Shown in pieces: positions 51,110-61,500 of a DNA stretch of 64,000 nucleotides (the first letter of the stretch is position 1; each line of letters begins with the position of its first letter). The notes beneath the pieces are model-generated. The model was not told where the DNA came from and did not search any database. It worked only from the letters and a program-made list of their open reading frames with translations. Both the position numbers and the translations under genes were made by a program. The stretch comes from Bufo bufo (Eukaryota; Chordata; Amphibia; Anura; Bufonidae): contig NC_053390.1 in the NCBI RefSeq assembly GCF_905171765.1, forward strand, positions 584,314,471 to 584,378,470, read 5' to 3'.

Positions 51110-51800
51110 ATCATGGGATAATGTCTTTAAATATTACTTTATTATAAATATATTTCCAAATACCTTTCATTAGTTATAATGACTCATTTTGTCTAGGGAG
51201 AAATCATTACACACATAACCTGTCCTAATCACACAGCAGGACAAGTTAATTCACAACACTGAGCTAAAGAACTGCCTCAGCCTCCTCTCTGCTCCACTTG
51301 TCAGGGAATATGATTCTGAATACAGGTGATAAGATCGTCAGCTGAATCTCTGTGGGAATTGAGTTCATGAAGAGACATCAAGAACAGAGAGATCGGACAG
51401 GACAGACTGTGGTAATGTGGGGCTGTGGTAATGGAGACTGCATACAAGTGCTACTGCTCATTAGTATCACCCCACCCTCCTCTCTGTACTTCATGTCTCC
51501 TCATGAACTCGATTCCTACAGAGATTCAGCTGAAGTTCTTATTAGCTGTATTCAGGATCATAATCCCTGACAAGTAGGAGAGGAGGAAGGTTGAGGCAGC
51601 TCTTTACCTCAGTGTTGTGAAGTAACTTGTCCTGCTGTGTAACTACAACAGGTTTTGTGTGTACCAATAGGACGGCTGCCATTTTATGTCTACTAATGAT
51701 TGCTCCCCAGACAAAACAAGCCATTATAACTAATAAAAGGTATTTGAGAATATATTTATAATAAAGTAATTTTTAAGTATTTTCATTTTCTTATTTCCGG
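51110..51800. mobile_element. Large foldback element
   Basis: Left arm (about 51110-51400) and right arm (about 51490-51800) are reverse complements with mismatches, sharing 'actttattataaatatatt', 'attagttataatg' and 'cagctgaatctctgt' or their complements. There is no coding potential. Similar lineage-specific foldback repeats fill this part of the window. Confidence 0.65.
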
Positions 51801-51897
51801 GAGAACCCTTTTAAGGGGTTGACGGCAGCCAGAAATTAATAATGTTAAATTGGAAAGTAGAAAGCACCACCTGTGATGCTGCTTTTGGAACACTATT

Positions 51898-52345
51898 GGC
51901 CAGATTTATCATTACACTTACATCTTACTCCACTTTTACATATGTCCAAAGTCACTTTTGGCTAAGTCAGATTTATTATTAATGGTCCTTTAATACTGTG
52001 ATAAATGTGGTTTGATGATCGCAGTTTATCCTTCAGTAAGCGGCTTTACAAAAGTCACACGTCTTTACGAAAAAGTTGCATGTTCCATTAAAAAGTCACA
52101 TAAGATAAGCATGGTCCTCACTGGAGTGAAATTGCGCAATTTTTTGCGACTTTTTAAATTGTCGCAACAGTAAATCTGTCTAGAGATTAATTTACATAAG
52201 AAAACACTCCCACTTTCAGAAAACTGGTGAGCATAGCGCAGAGCAAATAAAGGTAGCAAATTTTTGCGCAGTTTTAGCAATTGCGCCAAATCTTTTTACT
52301 TTTTCACTACATTATTTTGACTTGAGCTAATGATAAATCTGACCT
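51898..52345. mobile_element. MITE with 'cagatttatcat' ends
   Basis: 'ggccagatttatcatta' at the left and 'atgataaatctgacc' at the right are inverted. About 450 bp, internally rich in 'gcgac', 'gcaat' and 'aaaagtc' words in both orientations. Non-coding. Confidence 0.55.
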
Positions 52346-52349
52346 TATA

Positions 52350-54540
52350 TGGATAACCTAATGTGCACATGGAAAGCTCAAGCTATATCAAGAGTTTATG
52401 TGGACATTGTTCATGACCATTGGAATTTGTAGTTCAATGGAATGTAGATGTTGATTAATCCTGCCATCCTGAGGTAGGGGGTTGATAGGAAAAAATGTAA
52501 GGGAATATAAAGTATTGTAATATAAAATTATTGGAATTAGTACATCCTATACACTGCCTGATTCAGATACTGGATCTCCTGAGTGTCCCACACTCCAGTT
52601 GTGGCTGTGTGTTTGGCTCAGTAGTGCCGTGCGTCTTTTGCTTTTTGTTGTGTTTCTTTTTTTAAAGTTAAAGAGGTTGCCCAAGTTTTTTTTATTGATC
52701 CCCTTATCTTTAGGATAGGCCATCAATATCAGATCGGCTGGCCGATCAGCTGGTTGAAGAGAAGGCACGCGCTGTCCCAGTGAGCAGGTAAACAATGAAG
52801 AGAAGGCAGCATTGGCACGGCACACACCTTAAACACCAAACAGGTACAAGATGCGGTATAGGCATATATACGGTATATATTGCAGTTTCGTGTGAGTCCA
52901 TGCTTCCTCAAGCCCTTCCCAGAAAAATAGCTGTTGCTCGATAGCCTATACTGTGTCTTATACCTGCTTGATTTTTAATGAAGAAATAAAGACAAATTTT
53001 TGTGGTGAGTGCCGCATTCTTTGGATCTTTTTTCTTGCTAAAATGAATAACTTGTTTTGTGTATTTCAAATAAAAACTATAAAAGAACAATTGAGAAACA
53101 CTTTCAGATCCTGTGACCAGGAAAGGAATATTTTTATATGGCTCATGCATAAAAGAAGAAGGCCTAGACACGCACCTATCCAGAGCAGAGGTTGCTAGGT
53201 GATTAGTGGAGAAAGCAGCTGTAGTCTGTGTAAATCACAGCGTGAGAAGAGATGTAATCCTGGCACTAAGTTTAATCAGTGCATCTCTGACTATATTGCG
53301 AGGAGGATGCAAGCATGCACTGAAATACAGAGTATCTCCTTATTCCGGTTTACAGCTGCAGTCGTCATATACCTTCTTGTGATAGATTAAAAATGAGAAT
53401 ATAAAACATGTGCTAGAATGTGCGTGTCTTTCTTAATACTGGACATATACAATGGAAGGTTTATAAAATATATAAAAATGATAACTTTTAGGACTATAAA
53501 ATATTCCAACCCCTGAAAGTATTTGTTATACCACACAGTCCACTGTCAATCCACCCAGACACTCTATAATTGTACACAATTTTATCGAATCCTCCTGTGG
53601 GTTACTGCTCTGACAGAATCACGGCACCTGTCACGTAGGGTTATGCTGCCAAGCTCCCAGTCCATTGTTGGAGTCTATGCATAGTCCCAAAATCTGCCAT
53701 GTGCTTTGTAAAAAAAAAATTGAATTCCTCTTAAATCTATTGAACCTTATCAATGCAAGAACTAGTCTGTTGAATAAATCTCATATATAAAGTATTTTTT
53801 CATGCAAGGTATTCAAATTTGTTTCATTAGTTAAAATTGTCAGTTAAAGGAGTTATCCTTTTTTTCATCTCGTCAGGTCCACAATGTCCAAACTAACAAG
53901 AAGTGACTTCTGATGATGTATATTCCCCGGTCTAATTTTGTTGTGGGGACTTCTGGGATCACGTGCTGTACATTGGGCACGTGATCCTACCCGTTTTCAT
54001 AACCCACAATGTTTGCGGGTTGCATTTGCACAGTCACGCAGCCTTAGGCACAGACAGCTCACAGCGCCCAAGTCTGCCTGACTGCGCAGGTGCAATCCGT
54101 GTACATTGTTGGACTAGTACTAGAGCTACATAGAGAGGTAGGCTTTGATCTGTTTTCATGATAGGGGGTTGAACCAAGAGGACATAACTTGTCAGCAGAA
54201 GTATGTTGGGTTACTGGTTGCGCCACCTGTGGTTCTGTTAGGTTACAGACACATTTCCATAAGGACACTAGTCTGACTAGTGAACTGACTGTATACTAAT
54301 ACCCTCATGTTCATTTATTGAAAATTTTGCTTAGCTGTTGTAGTTTCCTGTAAGGGCTTATCCACACAGTAATGCATGGACACTGCACAGTGGACCAGGA
54401 TTTAGCATTTTGGGTCCACAGGCATTTTGTGAGCCACCCTAGGTGCAATACTTCATAATGCATGCCTGTGTCTTTTTCTAGCATATTTGCTGAAATCTAT
54501 GAGCAAAAGAAACACACTGTTGAGGGAAGGGACATATTCA
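52350..54540. other. No gene seen
   Basis: 2.2 kb without a recognisable gene. 52668-52830 looks like a truncated foldback repeat ('aggataggccatcaatatca', 'gccgatcagctg'). Short open frames (for example 52953-53198) show no domain. Confidence 0.45.
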
Positions 54541-54547
54541 GGTGTGC

Positions 54548-54548
<1 letters not shown>

Positions 54549-54587
<39 letters not shown>

Positions 54588-54616
54588 ATGTATATGTATG
54601 TATATATGTATATATA
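54549..54616. repeat. (TA)n microsatellite with TG variants
   Basis: Alternating TA run decaying into 'tatatgtatg' units. The open frames through it are artefacts. Confidence 0.9.
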
Positions 54617-54654
54617 GGCCCTTCTTCTGGGCCCGTCCAGTTGTGATGTGTTGC

Positions 54655-55210
54655 ACACATAGAGATGTATGTGTGCCCCCTGGGCGGCATGCATCTCTAT
54701 GTGTGTAAGCCATATGGGTACATATATATCTATGGATGTGGCCCAGACATCTATGGAGGGCTTATTCCTGCCCCTATGTTAATATAATGTCCGTTCATAT
54801 ATGCGTATAGATGTGCCCCAAGCATCTATACGCATATATGCCGGAATCCCGCCGAAGTGCGCCTGCCAGGTGGGTGGAGGAGACCGACAGTTGGACAATT
54901 ATGTCCAGCGTCGGCCTCTACAAAGGACAGAGGATCAATAAGATCCTCTGCCCTTTGTAACCATCTCCGGCCGCGCCAGAGATGGTGCGCCTAACAGAGA
55001 CATGGGAACAAAGAGTTCCCATGCCCCTGTGAGTGGCTGACCTCCGGCGCTGTAATTACAGCGCCGGAGGTAAGCGTCCGCTTCACAGGCGGGAGGATCA
55101 AAGGATCCCCCCCCTGGAAGCGCGCTCCGAGATCCTCGGGCCGGCGCGGTGACGTCACATCACCACGCCGGCCCACGGGTTGAGGCCGGCGGTGCGCATG
55201 CGCACGGCGC
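54655..55210. repeat. Chain of consecutive hairpins
   Basis: At least seven non-overlapping inverted repeats follow one another: 54655-54704 (13-bp stem), 54796-54840 (18-bp perfect stem, 9-base loop), 54884-54913 (two short stems), 54921-54957 (16 bp, one mismatch), 54961-54985 (7 bp), 55001-55023 (9 bp), 55041-55070 (perfect 30-bp palindrome) and 55138-55175 (15-bp stem, one mismatch). The sequences differ from each other, so this is not a simple tandem repeat. It lies just upstream of the promoter-like module of the retrovirus. Confidence 0.85.
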
Positions 55211-55284
55211 CAAGAGGAGGACTGCGAGCGGGCGCCGCGAAGTTTAAATAGACCGGCGGCGCTCCGCTCTGCAGTCAGGTAAGT
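55150..55284 (+). promoter_or_regulatory. Promoter-like module: CRE, NRF-1 site, TATA-like box and splice donor
   Basis: In order: TGACGTCA (55150-55157, perfect CRE), TGCGCATGCGCA (55193-55204, perfect NRF-1-type palindrome), a TATA-like TTTAAATA (55243-55250), and a consensus splice donor CAG/GTAAGT at 55278/55279. Spacing suits a start near 55270-55275. The module is CpG-rich in an AT-rich neighbourhood. Its link to the retrovirus is inferred from position; a host CpG-island promoter is the alternative. Confidence 0.55.
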
Positions 55285-55381
55285 CCACCACCACCAGCAA
55301 GCGAGGCATCCCCTGGACAACGAGCCCCCCTGGACAACGAGCATATTACCGCTAAGTATATCCCCCTCCCTATACCACCAA

Positions 55382-55386
<5 letters not shown>

Positions 55387-55418
<32 letters not shown>

Positions 55419-55438
55419 TAGATATATATATATATATT
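55387..55438. repeat. (TA)n microsatellite
   Basis: Alternating TA run with few interruptions, inside the putative LTR. Confidence 0.9.
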
Positions 55439-55440
55439 AT

Positions 55441-55562
55441 CCCCTGCCATATAACCCCTTATACCACCAACGATCCCCTGTCCCTGATTAACCCCTCATA
55501 TCCCCTGCCATATAACCCCTTATACCACCAACGATCCCCTGCCCCTGATTAACCCCTTATAG
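55441..55562 (+). repeat. 61-bp tandem duplication
   Basis: The block starting 'cccctgccatataacccctt' (55441) is repeated from 55502 with four or so differences. A piece of a further copy ('ctataccaccaacgata') lies before the TA run at 55371. Located in the presumed R region. Confidence 0.85.
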
Positions 55563-56046
55563 CCCCTAACCCTCAACCCACCAACTTCTGTGTTCCCCTA
55601 TAGCCCTGGTTTCCCCATAACCCCTGGTACCTTCCCCTGCCCTGAGCCTAATCCCACTGTGTTCCCCCAGGATCCTACCCCTGACACCCCTTCCCGACTG
55701 CCCTGCTTATCCCAGACGCAGCAGTGTCTGGATTTACCCCTTGTTATTCCCGTAGGGAGAGTATATTGATAGGATTGGGTGGGCTTCTGGTAAATGTATG
55801 TATGTGTATTATAGTTAGATACTGGGGAGGAATTGGGATTGTGTTAGCGTAGACAGAACCGTATTAGTGTGTGTACTTACCTTGCTGTGGGTTGCCATAA
55901 ACTATATATACCTATTCCCTTTGATATAGATATATATAGTTGGAAACATAAATCCGTCGTAGTAGTAAGGCGCGACAGCCATAGTTGTAGTGTATTGTTG
56001 GTACTGTATTATTAGTGTATTATGTGTGTTATGTTCAGTAAGGATT

Positions 56047-56052
56047 AATAAA
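56047..56052 (+). terminator. AATAAA polyadenylation signal, presumed LTR
   Basis: AATAAA 228 bp before the presumed LTR end. In a retrovirus it would define the end of R. Assignment depends on the LTR model. Confidence 0.5.
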
Positions 56053-56276
56053 TACTGTCATATTTATACCTATTGTGTAACGTGTGGTTACTAGCGGTAG
56101 TTAGTAAGGCGCATGCAGCTAGTTTAGTGGTTAGTGTAAGGCAACCAGTAGCGATTTGTTGTTACGTAAGGCATAAATAGGCGGAGTTATCATAAGACGA
56201 CCCACCCCTATTTATGAATATTAATTATTGAGATTTGCATAAATACCAATAATTAATATCCCCTTTAACATTACAT

Positions 56277-56294
56277 TGGCGAGCCAGGCCCACT
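56277..56294 (+). promoter_or_regulatory. Presumed tRNA primer-binding site
   Basis: TGGCGAGCCAG... follows the presumed LTR end ('ttaca', 56271-56275) by one base, the normal place for a primer site. The first 11 bases fit the 3' end of vertebrate tRNA-Arg(ACG) as I remember it; the next seven do not. The primer is therefore a suggestion only. Confidence 0.5.
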
Positions 56295-56637
56295 GCTAGG
56301 AATTTGTTTTCTGTGTTTGGTTTTGGTGAAAAGAATCGCTTACGCTGTGAACTAGTCAGGCGGGAGGGACGCGGTCAGTGGATTCTGAGCGTCCATTGCC
56401 TGATAGATCGTACAGGTAAAGCGGTTTGTTCAATCAGAACCAGACACAGAGCAATCTCTACAGCAGAGAATCTAAAAATTTTTCTGTATTAATATTTTCT
56501 GATTCCTTTACACGCCCACTGAAGAGAGTACCGTCGTCATTGAAGTCGAACATAAGTCGTCTGGCTGGTCGGGAGAAGGCGTTCCGAATATTGAAGGACC
56601 TCCTCCACGCAGCAACACAGCACAACAAACGACACCA
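56295..56637 (+). other. Retroviral leader
   Basis: Untranslated leader between primer site and gag ATG, where packaging signals would lie. Short open frames only. Confidence 0.6.
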
Positions 56638-58527
56638 ATGAAGATGGCCTCTCGTCAAAAAGTAAGTATGAACTTCGCCACACTGCAACACCTCAGCAAA
56701 CATAGCACATACAACCCCATCATCCCCACCACGTACAAATCCACTGAGCTGCTATGGTCCACTTTATTGGACCAGGCATACGCTCATGACAAACTCTGCA
56801 TTAATCGCAGCATGTTTAAAAAAACCAAAAAACGACTCCAAATGTTAGCCAAATTGGTTCACACCTTTGAGGATATCATTTGGAAGCCGGAACATCTGGA
56901 AACACTTAACAGCACGTCAAAGGCAGAGGAAGTTTCCAACACTGCAAACTTCCACTGCAATTGTTGTGTTGAGAACATTAAACAATTACACACATTACAA
57001 ACACAATTACAAGAGAAATCCCAGTGTACGGTCGAGAGGGGCAGGGAGATTTGCGTGTTAGAGTCTAGACTCTCGGACAAGGAGAGTTTCTACTCTGACA
57101 TGGATAAGGAACTGCTCAGACTGTACACTGAGATAAACCAGTTCAGGAACAATACGGTATCTATGGATAACATGATTGTTCAACTTCGAGAGGACCTGGC
57201 TGCAAAAACGCAAACCATTGCGGATTTGCAGCAGGTCATCTCGAATCTGTCACGGCCTGGTGCTAACAGTATGGTGCCCACGAAACAGGTTTGTGTTTCG
57301 GAAACGGCACAGGGGGAGATAGCGGCGACAGCGCCAAGATCTTCCACGGATCAAACATCCGATACAGTAGACACTAGGGGACAGGTGGAACGGACGCTAC
57401 ATTTCACCCACACACCCAGGGAGAATAGTAGCAACCGATCCCAGGAACAGGGCAACGATTGGAGAGAGGAAAGTGGTTGGCCATTTACCACTTCCAATCC
57501 GCCAACGCGTCCGGAAAGACAGGAAGATTTTTATCCTAACCATTCCAGTATGGAAAGGATAAACTTCCTGTTACGGATCTGCAAGGAGATCCCAACATAT
57601 GATCCCAGTGTAGATCCGTTTACTTCAAGTGATATCTTCGAGGGTCACTGTAACAAGTATTCAGTGGCTCACGAATATCGCATGGAGTTATTCAAGTTAT
57701 GGTTACCTACACACCTAAACCAAAGGTATGAGGTAACGGGGAGGACGCAACCCATGAATGGACAGTTTTATGACAAGGAGGAACGTCTCTCCATACTCAT
57801 GAGACTGGCAACGGGCCATTGGGACGTCACTCCGGATATCCTGTCCAAGTTCAAACCCACTATACATGACGAACCTCTGTCTATGTGTAGTCGGTTTGAA
57901 GCGATGTACAGAAGGGTTACAAAGGATCACGGTATTGGAATTCCACAGGGTATGATACGTATGTTTGTGGAAAAATTCCCATACCTTGACACTGCAATCC
58001 GGTTGAGTGCAGCTAGGGAGCCATCCCTCACGGATGCTGCTATGATTATTGAGCAGTGCAGACAGGATACACTGCTCAATAGGAAATCCGTCAAAGTGAC
58101 GGAGCGTGCGCCTGTACACGATACATCTCAAGATGAACGGGTACAGCACACAAAAGGTAACTCGGCTATTCGCCCCACAGCCCCGCCATTGGAAAGGATG
58201 GGAGGCATTCGATGCTTCCTATGTTTACAATACGGGCACATAAAGAGGAATTGTCCACAATGGTCACGTAACAACCGGACAAATCCTGAGAGAACAGGCA
58301 ATAATAACGGTTTCAAGATGAAACCTAATTATGCCAAACCAGTGGGGGAATATCTGGGACATTCACAGGTCCAGACACCAAAACGTGTGGCTGTTGTGAA
58401 TGACCCAGCGCGTTCGGTAATGAGTGTGGAATCCCGGGAATCCACACGAAGGGTCCATAGCAAGAACCCACAAGTGGCAGTATGTACCTCACAGGTACCT
58501 ACTGGGAGTCTGGTAGAAATTGATTGA
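56638..58527 (+). CDS. gag: Endogenous retrovirus Gag
   Basis: 629 codons from the ATG at 56638, ending in UGA. Residues about 140-205 form a clear heptad-rich coiled coil ('LESRLSDKESFYSDMDKELL' and onward). A Ser/Thr/Arg-rich linker follows (210-300). The capsid-like helical region is about 305-485 ('MERINFLLRICKEIP', 'RMELFKLWLPTHL', 'PQGMIRMFVEKFPYLD'). One CCHC zinc knuckle lies at C526, C529, H534 and C539, followed by a basic tail. No N-terminal PTAP or PPxY motif was noticed. The N-terminal coiled coil is unusual for class I viruses and recalls foamy-virus Gag in layout, not in sequence. It builds the particle and packages RNA. No lesion seen. Confidence 0.88.
   Translation: MKMASRQKVSMNFATLQHLSKHSTYNPIIPTTYKSTELLWSTLLDQAYAHDKLCINRSMFKKTKKRLQMLAKLVHTFEDIIWKPEHLETLNSTSKAEEVSNTANFHCNCCVENIKQLHTLQTQLQEKSQCTVERGREICVLESRLSDKESFYSDMDKELLRLYTEINQFRNNTVSMDNMIVQLREDLAAKTQTIADLQQVISNLSRPGANSMVPTKQVCVSETAQGEIAATAPRSSTDQTSDTVDTRGQVERTLHFTHTPRENSSNRSQEQGNDWREESGWPFTTSNPPTRPERQEDFYPNHSSMERINFLLRICKEIPTYDPSVDPFTSSDIFEGHCNKYSVAHEYRMELFKLWLPTHLNQRYEVTGRTQPMNGQFYDKEERLSILMRLATGHWDVTPDILSKFKPTIHDEPLSMCSRFEAMYRRVTKDHGIGIPQGMIRMFVEKFPYLDTAIRLSAAREPSLTDAAMIIEQCRQDTLLNRKSVKVTERAPVHDTSQDERVQHTKGNSAIRPTAPPLERMGGIRCFLCLQYGHIKRNCPQWSRNNRTNPERTGNNNGFKMKPNYAKPVGEYLGHSQVQTPKRVAVVNDPARSVMSVESRESTRRVHSKNPQVAVCTSQVPTGSLVEID
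58525..58527 (+). promoter_or_regulatory. In-frame UGA between gag and pol, probable readthrough site
   Basis: Gag ends with TGA and the same frame continues without another stop through the protease start to the end of pol. Gamma- and epsilonretroviruses express pol by suppressing a single stop of this kind. The following base is A, then a GC-rich stretch ('ctggcgccag' self-complementary, 58547-58556) that could form structure. Confidence 0.7.
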
Positions 58528-61500
58528 AGATCAGGGATCCCTAAAGATCTGGCGCCAGTATGTCCCATCATACTGGATTCTTCAGGGAGACCCCACATAA
58601 AGGCCAAAATCAAAAATCAGGACGCCGAAATCATGCTTGACACTGGTGCGGAAATTTCCATTACCAATGTCAAACATGATTTACATCCCAACAGCCCTCA
58701 GTGTGTGGTGATCGGATTTGATCACCAACAAGGGGGGGTGAGGGCCCACAGAATAGAAGAAGTAATTGTCCAGATTACCAGTCACACGACCCTTAGGATC
58801 CCCATGTGGTATTACCCCGGTTCTGAAAACATTATTGGAACCGACGTAATGACACAAAATGGGTGGATCTTAGATCTGGCAAATAGTATTGTATGGAAGG
58901 GTTCCAGACAATCCAAGGTGTTTGTCATCCAACGCCAGTTTCTGGGACCACCATTGCCAACAATAGAGGACTCTACTGAAGTACTTGAACACAAATGGCC
59001 TGAGATCTCGCATAATCCAGACCTTGAGCCTATTGTGTATGAGTACCCCGATCTGTGGGCCCAGGGAAAAAACGATTGTGGCAGACTGATTGGTGTTCAG
59101 GTGGACATACAGGGTCCCGACCCTCCACCTCAACGCCAATACCGCTTTCCGCCAGAAGCCACCTATTCAATTTTGGACACCGTCCAAGAATTGAAAACTA
59201 GGGGGGTGGTCATAGAGGGCAATTCTAAATGCAACAATGCCCTCTGGCCAGTAAAGAAAAAGGACACCAATGCATGGAGGCTCACCATAGACCTCCGGGT
59301 CCTCAACAAATACACCCCAATGTCCGCTCCAGTGGTGGCACAGACTCCCGACATCATGGCCAGAATAAGCGGCAAAAGTCGCATATTCTCAACCATAGAT
59401 GTTGCCAATGGGTTCTTCTCAATTGAACTCACTGAAAACTGTAGGTACAAATTTGCCTTTACAGTAGGGGACAAACAGTACATGTTTGGTGTACTCCCCC
59501 AGGGGTTCCACAGTAGTCCCACATATTTTCACCAGGCATTGGCAGCTGTTCTGAGTGTATTCTCACGGCCAGAATGCCTTCTGCAATACGTGGATGACCT
59601 GCTCTTACACACAGAAACCATAGAAGAACACTTGGTTCTGTTAAAAGAGCTATTGGGACTCCTGGCCAAGTCAGGACTCAAGCTGAGTCCCCACAAGGCA
59701 AATTTGGCCAGAACAGAGGTGACTTTCCTTGGAGTCCAAATTTCTTTTGGAGCCAAAGGAATCGTGGCAGCCAGAGTGGAAGCCATGGTAAAATTACCTA
59801 GACCGGGCACTCTACAGGATTTGAGAAAATTCCTGGGAGTTGCTAATTTTATGAGGGAGTTCATAGAGGATTTTGCTGCCAAAGCAAAACCCCTCTATGA
59901 ACTCCTCAGAGGAGAAGACCCCTCAATCAAAGGTTGGTCTGATGCACAGGAAGAGGCCTTTTCTGTTTTGAAAAGGGACCTCTCCTCTGCCCCTGTATTG
60001 GCCACTCCCCATCCTGAAGGGGAAATAGCCATACAGGCGCATGCAGGGACGGAGTCTATCTCAGCGGTCCTCCTACAGCAGATAGGGTATGACACTAGAC
60101 CGCTGGGATACTTCTCCAGGTTACTTTCGCCTGTTGAACGAGGGTTCGATGAGTGTGCCAAACAACTGGCAGCCATACACTATGCCGTCAAAACCACTGA
60201 GCATATTGTAGGCTTCAGGCCCCTCACTTTACAGACTCCACACTCTCCATTGGCCCTCTTGCTCCGTGATACACTCCCTGGAGTCTCCCAACAGAGATTC
60301 GGGAGGTGGATTATGGATCTCAGTGGCCGGAGTCTGCAGGTGAACCACAAAGCCAAGTATGTTCTGTCCCAGTTATTGAACCTAACTGGCACCGAACATG
60401 ACTGTGGCCAACCAGCGCATATCAACGCGCCACAAATTTTCAGGACCGATAAACATCCAGAAGACAGAGTCATCTTTGTGGATGGCTCTCGATTTTTCAT
60501 GGATGGGACCTATGTCACAGGTTTTTCTGTGCTGGATGAGACCACAGGTACCCAGAATCTTGTCAAGTTACCAGGTCACATGTCGGCACAGCGGGCGGAA
60601 CTGGAGGCGGTCAAGGAAGCCTTGCTTCTTCAACCCCCAGGGAAACGAACTATATATAGCGACAGTTCATATGTAGTTCGTTCTCTCACCCTGCACCTGG
60701 ACACCTGGAAAAGACGAGGATTTGTGGATAGCCAAAACAAACCTCTGGCTCATTTGTCGGTCCTGAAAGAACTTTGGGAATGGGGCATGGCACACACGGC
60801 GGAAGCAGCCATCATAAAAATCCCTGCGCATCAGAAAGGGGATGAGCCTTTGACGTTAGGTAACAACAAGGCGGATGAATTGGCCAAACTAGCGGCAGTG
60901 TCTGGGATCCTTCAGGAAACAGACACTGAGCCGTTACCGGCCTACCAGATTGCAGTTCGTACCAACCTGAGTAAAGGCCCGGTGTCATTTGAGGAGGAAC
61001 AAGCAAAAGATCCTCTTCTAATGACACACCTCACATCTCCACAGCATCCCTGGTCAATACAACAGGGGATCCTGTGTTACGATACCGGCACACAGCAACT
61101 TCCTCTTCCCGTGGTTCCACAGCATCTGCAAGCAGAGCTAACCAGATTGAACCACCAACTGTTTGGACACCTGGGCCGGGATAAACTCTTGTCTCTCCTG
61201 AGAGACAAATTATACTGGCCGGGAATGTCCCACACAGTAGAGGAAGTAACACAACAGTGCCTGGTTTGTGCTCAGGTTAACCCAAGGGCGTCAGCCCTGA
61301 AGCCGGTGTTGCAGCGAGTTCCTCCTGCAGATGGTCCGTGGTCCGCACTACAAATAGATTTTATCGGCCCTTTACCAACAGGAAGTCGTAACTATCGTTA
61401 CGCACTGGTGGTAGTGGATGTCTTCTCTAAGTGGGTAGAAGCCATCCCCACGGTTAATGATTCGGCTACAACCACTGCCCGTGTTCTCTGGGAACAGGTT

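Noticed and set aside
54453..54713. Open frames running through the TA microsatellite
   Set aside because: They are simple-sequence artefacts of alternating Tyr, Ile, His and Thr codons.
55041..55284. Host gene CpG-island promoter with first exon
   Set aside because: No host coding exon is recognisable nearby and the retroviral leader and genes follow; kept as an alternative, not called.
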